Shown here in pieces: positions 59,361 to 64,000 of a DNA stretch of 64,000 nt (positions are counted from its first letter, which is position 1; each line of letters starts with the position of its first letter). A program made the position numbers and the translations under genes. This DNA comes from BP-464 sp963825415. Its GTDB lineage: Bacteria > Actinomycetota > Thermoleophilia > Solirubrobacterales > Solirubrobacteraceae. The stretch lies in the NCBI GenBank assembly GCA_963825415.1, contig CAWGTD010000003.1, positions 910,638 through 974,637 of the forward strand, written 5' to 3'. The notes beneath the pieces are model-generated. The model was given only the letters and a program-made list of their open reading frames with translations, had not been told where the DNA came from and did not search any database.

Positions 59361-60925
59361 CCCATTTTGCTGGACAGCTGTTCGAGCAGATGGCGCGCGG
59401 TCGGCTCGGCCTCGCCGCGTGGCCCGGCCAGGACGACCGCTCCGGCAGCGGCGCGCCGCGTCGTCCCGAGGGCCTCCGCGGGGCGCTCCCGTGCGGCGAG
59501 GGCGTTCGCCAACAGCTCCATCGCCCCCTGCGCAGGGCTTTGATGCTCCGGTTTGAAGTCGGCGCCGCGCACGAAGCGCGTGCGGACGATCAACCCGATC
59601 GGGAACGCCGCATCGGCCGGAACCCCGCCGAACGCCTCGACCGGAACGTCCTTCTGCGCGGCTCCGCGCCACCGCCGCACCGAGAGCGGGCGCGGATATG
59701 GGTGCACGAGCCCCTCGGCATCGAGCACCGCGTACTCGTCCGAGCAGTACTGCGCCCCCGCGACGACGAGCGCCGAGACGAGGGTGGTCTTGCCCGAGTG
59801 CGTGCGCCCGGGCAACACGATGGCGACGCCGTCGTGAGCGACGACGCCGGCGTGGATGAATATGTGGCCGGGGGCGAGCACGCCGATCTGGCTGCGAACC
59901 GCCGAGTCAAGCGCGCGCAGCGCGCCGTCCGGTGTGCACCGCAGGCGTGCGGGGAGCGTCGCGGAGACCACCTGCCCGTCAGCGCCGATCACCTCGAGAT
60001 CCGACGTGACCCGGAAGCGGGCCTGGGCGTCGGCGCCGTCGGCGGGGGCCCACCCGGGCGGGAGCACGCCCCGCACCCTGGACTCGAGGCCGGGATCGTC
60101 GAGCGTGAGCTCCACGGCGACGCCGAAGGACGAGAAGGCGATGCGCGAGTGCCCGGGCGGAGGCGGCGGCACCGGCGGCTTCGCCGTCCGGTCGCTGTAG
60201 CCGAAGCGGGTCAGGGCTCGGCCACCGGCCTCCTCCAGCCGCACGAGCAGGTTCGCCGGCAGGGTCGCCCACCGTCCGAGCGTTGCCGGGGTGCGGATGG
60301 CCGCAGCGAGGCGCGCGCTGTCGTCGGGGACGTGACCGGCGAACTCGAGAAGTCTCTGGACGGTCGCGACCGGGTCGCCGCAGAGGTCCTCCAGGCGTAG
60401 AAGTAGGTATCGCTCGTCCAGGTGCTCGCCGTGGTCGGCGGCAAGCTTGTTGGCCCACACCCAGAAGCGCATCGCCATCAACTCGGGCGTAGCCGGCTCC
60501 GGCCCCACCACCTCCCGGCCGTAGAGCGACAGCTGCACGCGATTGCCCGAGATCGCCATGTCACGGCCGTCGCGGACCACGTGCACGAAGCGCAGGCCTT
60601 CGAACCGCTCGGCGAGGAACGGGAGCAGGAGGTAACTGTGGGGGTGCTTCCATCCCCAGCGGCCGTCGGATGGATCGTGCTCGCCGAGGTGCGCGAGAAG
60701 TGCCTCCTCGAACGCCTCGCGCATGGCCGCGGACGCCTCCCCGTCGGCGACGTAGCCGGGGCCCCAGCGATGGTCGAAGACGGCCAGGGGCAGCGCGTCG
60801 AGCTTGCCGTTGAGGCGGGTCCCCATGAACCAGCCGGCGTCTCGGAGCACGCCCGCGACGACGCGGGTTCCCGAACCGCCTGTTCCGCCGATGACGATCG
60901 GGCTCGCCTCCGGCGGTGCGTTCAC
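59357..60925 (-). CDS. Sulfotransferase domain fused to HPr-kinase-like domain
   Basis: A 522-residue fusion. Residues 1-250 are a PAPS-dependent sulfotransferase: 5'-phosphosulfate loop IVIGGTGGSGTRVVAGVL, WGWKHPHSYLLLPFL and the 3'-phosphate contact FVHVVRDGRDMAISGNR. Residues 285-522 resemble HprK-like kinases found in RiPP clusters: HIFIHAGVVAHDGVAIVL, Walker A GRTHSGKTT (about 374-382) and YCSDEYAVLD. In lasso-peptide pathways such kinases phosphorylate the peptide C-terminus. Both halves keep nucleotide-binding motifs, so one polypeptide might sulfate and phosphorylate the same product. The GTG start overlaps the upstream dehydrogenase stop (GTGA); the precursor gene is 33 bp downstream. 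Confidence 0.82.
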   Translation of the reverse strand: MNAPPEASPIVIGGTGGSGTRVVAGVLRDAGWFMGTRLNGKLDALPLAVFDHRWGPGYVADGEASAAMREAFEEALLAHLGEHDPSDGRWGWKHPHSYLLLPFLAERFEGLRFVHVVRDGRDMAISGNRVQLSLYGREVVGPEPATPELMAMRFWVWANKLAADHGEHLDERYLLLRLEDLCGDPVATVQRLLEFAGHVPDDSARLAAAIRTPATLGRWATLPANLLVRLEEAGGRALTRFGYSDRTAKPPVPPPPPGHSRIAFSSFGVAVELTLDDPGLESRVRGVLPPGWAPADGADAQARFRVTSDLEVIGADGQVVSATLPARLRCTPDGALRALDSAVRSQIGVLAPGHIFIHAGVVAHDGVAIVLPGRTHSGKTTLVSALVVAGAQYCSDEYAVLDAEGLVHPYPRPLSVRRWRGAAQKDVPVEAFGGVPADAAFPIGLIVRTRFVRGADFKPEHQSPAQGAMELLANALAARERPAEALGTTRRAAAGAVVLAGPRGEAEPTARHLLEQLSSKMG

Positions 60926-62178
60926 GTGCTGAGCAGCGCCAGCTCGTTGGCGTAGGCGAAGACCTGCGCCGCGCCGAAGCAGTCCCACGGGTCGACGACC
61001 AGGCAGTCCCGGGAGGCGAGCTTCGTGATCGCGGCCAGCGCCTCGGGGCGGCAGAACTCCGGATGGTTCGTCGCGACGACCACCACGTCGGCGTCACGGA
61101 CGGCGTCGTCGAAGCTCGAGGTCGGCGTCGCGACGTGCGGATCGTGGGCCGCGACGTCGGCCAACTCGCGTTCGAGCAGGCGGATCAGCTTGTGGGCCAG
61201 CGAGTCGCGCTCGTCGTCCGTGCCGGCCTTGAACGCCAATCCCAGGACGGCGACCTTGCGGCCCGAGAGCGTGCCCCCGAGGCGGCGCTTGAGGCCCTCG
61301 ACCAGAAAGCGCGGGACGCTCTCGTTCACCCGCGACACGGCGAGCAGCATTCCGGGTGCGTTCGACCGCTCCTCGCTGAACGCGAAGTCCTTGCGCAGGC
61401 ACGTGCCGGCGGTGAGGCCCGGCCGTGCGATCCCGCCACGCGGGTAGTCGCGGTTGATGAGGTCGATGACCTCGAAGACGTTGGCCTCGTACTGCTCGCA
61501 ATCCATCATCAGGAGGTTGGGCAGCGCGAAGTTCGTGTAGCGCAGGATGTTCGTCCAGATCTTGGCCAGCTCGGCCTGCACCGGGGTCGTCTGGACGATC
61601 GGCGCCCCGAAGACCTCGAACAGCCCGCCGACCACCTCGCCGGAGCGCTCCCCGACGCCGCCGACGATGCAGGGCAGCGTGCGGATCTCCTCGAAGAAGC
61701 GCCCGGCCGCGATGCGCTCGGGCGCGTGGGCGACGTACACGTCGGTGCCCACCTCGAGGTCGCGCTTCTTGGCCAGGTAGCCCGCGACGAAGTCGGTCGT
61801 GCCGGGCGCGACGGTCGAGCGCAGGACCAGCGAGTGGCCCGGGCGCAGGACCGGCAGCAGGTCGTCGACGGCGCTGCGGACGTCGCGGATGTCGATCTCG
61901 ATGTGCGAGAAGGTCGGCGTGCCGAGCGTGATGACGATGTGCTCGGCGGCGGCCGCGTCGGCGACGCGCTCGGTGACCGCGAGCCGCCCGGAGGCGTGCA
62001 CGCGCGCGAGCGCTTCGTCTGCGCCGGGCTCGCCGAACGGCATCCGCCCGTCGCGGACGGCCGCGAGCCGGTCGGGATCGTTGTCGACCCCCAGCACGCG
62101 CAGCCCCTCGTCGGCGAACGAGATCGCCAGCGGAAGGCCGACCCTTCCCAGGCCGACGATCGAGACGTCGTATTCCAT
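60922..62178 (-). CDS. Nucleotide-sugar dehydrogenase (UDP-glucose/UDP-ManNAc type)
   Basis: A 418-residue UDP-sugar 6-dehydrogenase: SIVGLGRVGLPLAISFADEG (NAD fold), VITLGTPTF, LVLRSTVAPGTTDFV, AHAPERIAAGRFFEEI, KIWTNILRYTNFALPN, the catalytic Cys in LTAGTCLRKDFAF and VAVLGLAFKAGTDDERDS. The set fits WecC/Ugd-like enzymes producing a UDP-uronic acid. It could feed the UDP-xylose synthase or a uronate branch of the glycan. It lies 13 bp downstream of the WecG paralogue and is coupled to the sulfotransferase-kinase gene, tying polysaccharide and RiPP genes into one transcription unit. Confidence 0.92.
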   Translation of the reverse strand: MEYDVSIVGLGRVGLPLAISFADEGLRVLGVDNDPDRLAAVRDGRMPFGEPGADEALARVHASGRLAVTERVADAAAAEHIVITLGTPTFSHIEIDIRDVRSAVDDLLPVLRPGHSLVLRSTVAPGTTDFVAGYLAKKRDLEVGTDVYVAHAPERIAAGRFFEEIRTLPCIVGGVGERSGEVVGGLFEVFGAPIVQTTPVQAELAKIWTNILRYTNFALPNLLMMDCEQYEANVFEVIDLINRDYPRGGIARPGLTAGTCLRKDFAFSEERSNAPGMLLAVSRVNESVPRFLVEGLKRRLGGTLSGRKVAVLGLAFKAGTDDERDSLAHKLIRLLERELADVAAHDPHVATPTSSFDDAVRDADVVVVATNHPEFCRPEALAAITKLASRDCLVVDPWDCFGAAQVFAYANELALLST

Positions 62179-62191
62179 GCCTGAAAGGAGG

Positions 62192-63004
62192 CTACCCGCG
62201 CCGGTGGGCGGCGCGGTACTGGCGCAGGAACCCGACCACGAAGCGCGGGTTGTAGCGCGCGTAGCGCCGCCAGAGCCGGCGCGGCTCCTGCGCCAGGCGG
62301 AAGGTCCACTCCAGGCCCAGGCTCTGCATCCACTGCGGTGCCTGCGGCACGAGCCCGGCGTGGAAGTCGAACGCGGCGCCGACGCCCACCAGCAGCGGGG
62401 CGTCGAGGCGATCGCGCATCATCGCCATCCACTTCTCCTGCTTGGGCTGGCCGGTACCGACCCAGACGACGTCGGCCTTGGAGCGGTTGATCTCGCCCGC
62501 CAGCCAGGTGTCCTCCTCGTCGGTCAGCGAGCGGTAGGGCGGGGAGTAGCCGCCGACGATCTTCAGCCCGGGGAAGCGATCGCGCAGCTTCAGCGCCAGC
62601 TCGATGAGCGCGCCCTGGTTGCGCCCGCCGTAGAGGAACATGCGGGTGCCGGTCTGGGCCGACCGCTCGCAGTAGCGCGCCATCAGGTCGGGCCCGTAGA
62701 CGCGGTTGGCGCCGTTGCCCAGCGCGCGCAGCGCCCACACGAGCGGCTGGCCGTCGGGCACGGCGAGCGTGGCGCCGAGCACGGCGCCGCGGGTGTCGGG
62801 GTCCTCTCTGGCGACCATCACGAGGTGGACGGCGGCGGCCGTGACGTAGCCCTTGGCGCGCGCGGCGACCATGCCGTCCATCCAGTCCATCGTGCGCTCG
62901 TAGTCGGCCAGCGCGAGCGGGATGCCGAGCACCTCGGCGGTCGGCAGCGGCGCCGGCGGCTCGAGGGCGGGCGAGACGGGCAGTGGAGTGATTGTGGACG
63001 GCAT
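62192..63004 (-). CDS. WecG/TagA/CpsF-family glycosyltransferase (GT26), second copy
   Basis: A 270-residue GT26 enzyme: AEVLGIPLALADYERTMDWM, YVTAAAVHLVMVARE, VPDGQPLVWALRALG, VYGPDLMARYC, MFLYGGRNQGALIEL, ADVVWVGTGQPKQEKWM and GLEWTFRLAQEPRRLWRRYA. The same blocks occur in the copy at 24045-24857. The ATG at 63004 is chosen for the position of the first conserved strand; no clear RBS is seen. It heads the operon that includes the RiPP genes and is divergent from the final GT2 gene. Confidence 0.92.
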   Translation of the reverse strand: MPSTITPLPVSPALEPPAPLPTAEVLGIPLALADYERTMDWMDGMVAARAKGYVTAAAVHLVMVAREDPDTRGAVLGATLAVPDGQPLVWALRALGNGANRVYGPDLMARYCERSAQTGTRMFLYGGRNQGALIELALKLRDRFPGLKIVGGYSPPYRSLTDEEDTWLAGEINRSKADVVWVGTGQPKQEKWMAMMRDRLDAPLLVGVGAAFDFHAGLVPQAPQWMQSLGLEWTFRLAQEPRRLWRRYARYNPRFVVGFLRQYRAAHRRG

Positions 63005-63145
63005 GGCGCAGAGGACGGACGAAGCGATGGGAGCGGGCCTGCATCCGATGAAACGACGGGTGACGCCCGAAGTCTCGCTGATGGTCCGCCTGCCCGCATC
63101 GGCGCTCCCGAAACCCGATGCGCCCCTCACGATAATGGCCGCGGG

Positions 63146-63961
63146 ATGCGCGTCGTCGCACTTCTGACCACCTACAACGAGGAACGGTTCGTCGCGGCGT
63201 GCATCGAACACCTGCGCGCGCAGGGCGTCGCGGTGCACCTCACCGACAACGAATCCAACGACCGTACGGTGGCGATCGCCGAGCGCTACCTCGGCGACGG
63301 GGTGATCGCGATCGAGACGCTGCCGCGCGGCGAGTTCTTCGACTGGGCGTCGGTGCTGGCGAACAAGGAGCGCCTCGCCGGCGAACTCGACGCCGACTGG
63401 TTCATCCATCACGACGCCGACGAGTTCCGTGTGTCGCCCGATCGCGGGCGCACGCTGCTCGACGAGCTGCGCGACGCCGACGAGGCCGGCTTCAACGCGG
63501 TCGACTTCATGGAGTTCACGTTCCTGCCCTGCGCCGAGGAGCCCGACCACGATCACGACCGCTTCCAGGAGACGATGCGCTGGTATCACCCGTTCCTGCC
63601 CTGGACGCCGCATCAGCTCAACGCGTTCAAGCGCCAGGATGGTCCCGTCCACCTCAGGCGCACGGGCGGGCACGAGGTCCGATTCAAGGGAGTGCGCAAG
63701 AGCCCGCGCGGCCTGTACATGCGCCATTACCTCTACCTGGGCATGGAGCACGCGCTCGAGAAGTACGTCTACCGGCGCTACAACCCGCGCGAGCCCCATG
63801 GATCGCCCGGTTGGCGCGGGAGCATGCGACCCGAGCACGTCGTCTTCCCTCCGGCGAGCGTGCTGCGGACATACGGCGGCGACCACCTCCTCGACCCCAG
63901 CGAGCCCCGCAAGACGCACTTCGTCCGCGACCGGATGGTCGGTCGGTGGCCCGCGTCCTGA
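63146..63961 (+). CDS. GT2-family glycosyltransferase with intact DxD
   Basis: A 271-residue GT-A transferase: MRVVALLTTYNEERFVAACI, LTDNESNDRTVAI, metal site in WFIHHDADEFRVSP, FMEFTFLPCAEEPDHDH, TMRWYHPFLPW and MRPEHVVFPPASV. It is a full-length paralogue of 41978-42784, which lacks the first Asp of this site. GATAAT (63131-63136) lies 9 bp before the ATG. The remaining 39 bp of the window show no feature. Confidence 0.9.
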   Translation: MRVVALLTTYNEERFVAACIEHLRAQGVAVHLTDNESNDRTVAIAERYLGDGVIAIETLPRGEFFDWASVLANKERLAGELDADWFIHHDADEFRVSPDRGRTLLDELRDADEAGFNAVDFMEFTFLPCAEEPDHDHDRFQETMRWYHPFLPWTPHQLNAFKRQDGPVHLRRTGGHEVRFKGVRKSPRGLYMRHYLYLGMEHALEKYVYRRYNPREPHGSPGWRGSMRPEHVVFPPASVLRTYGGDHLLDPSEPRKTHFVRDRMVGRWPAS

Positions 63962-64000
63962 TCGCCGGCCGGCCTCAGCTCGCCTGGCGCTGCGCTGTGC

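Noticed and set aside
1..64000. tRNA, rRNA, CRISPR arrays, transposases or phage genes
   Set aside because: No cloverleaf-like stretch, regularly spaced repeats, transposase/integrase motifs or phage structural genes were recognised by reading; a tRNAscan or covariance search was not possible.

Overview
The window is very GC-rich, densely packed DNA with G/C at almost every third codon position and many GTG/TTG starts. Its genes suggest an actinobacterium, most likely of the Thermoleophilia/Solirubrobacterales type (an inference from protein resemblance; no rRNA is present). Markers are an F420-type luciferase-like oxidoreductase, methylmalonyl-CoA mutase beside an acyl-CoA carboxylase, a fused MoaD-MoaE, and actinobacterial hydrolase-cyclase fusions. 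I see no tRNA, rRNA, CRISPR array or insertion sequence. Nearly all spacers are shorter than 200 bp.

Layout. 0-9.4 kb: housekeeping and metabolism, with a partial secreted protein, LLM oxidoreductase, carboxylase beta subunit, drug-type ABC exporter, methylmalonyl-CoA mutase, MoaD-MoaE fusion, ferritin and a TetR regulator. 9.4-15.9 kb: an apparently TetR-controlled operon of exported proteins (two carrying C-terminal cupredoxin copper sites, one a Tat-type amidohydrolase), a hotdog thioesterase, TatA and a small Cys/Lys-rich protein. 15.9-48.8 kb: a large surface-polysaccharide locus with nucleotide-sugar enzymes (UDP-xylose synthase, GDP-mannose dehydratase and a paralogue, UDP-galactopyranose mutase, other epimerases), a polyprenyl-phosphate sugar transferase, a Wzm/Wzt ABC exporter, many GT4/GT2/GT26 glycosyltransferases, an O-antigen-ligase/polymerase-like protein and a secreted glycoside hydrolase. 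48.8-55.7 kb: three GT1 (UGT/macrolide-type) glycosyltransferases, a sulfotransferase and two WS/DGAT-type acyltransferases. 55.6-63 kb, minus strand: GT26 transferase, nucleotide-sugar dehydrogenase, sulfotransferase-HPr-kinase-like fusion, a PqqD-domain protein ending in a Cys-Ser-Pro repeat, an E1-like/YcaO cyclodehydratase and a SagB-type dehydrogenase. A GT2 gene closes the window.

Most interesting system. The last block looks like a RiPP (TOMM/azole-type) pathway set inside a polysaccharide locus. The candidate precursor (58856-59323, minus) is a single protein with a PqqD-like recognition domain, then a canonical twin-arginine motif and hydrophobic stretch, then a 19-residue tail in which every second residue is Cys. 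Cyclodehydratase, dehydrogenase and kinase/sulfotransferase genes are contiguous with it. The model, which is an inference, is that the tail is converted to azol(in)es in the cytoplasm, possibly phosphorylated or sulfated, and exported through Tat, with signal peptidase releasing the product.

Two features recur. Seven genes are interrupted by single-nucleotide frameshifts; six have the same sign (+1), and four lie between 53.5 and 57.1 kb. This is either decay or, quite possibly, insertion-type sequencing error. Many genes also have a TANNNT -10-like hexamer only 6-11 nt before the start codon and no Shine-Dalgarno, implying widespread leaderless transcription; in five cases the TAG stop codon of the upstream gene is the first half of that hexamer.
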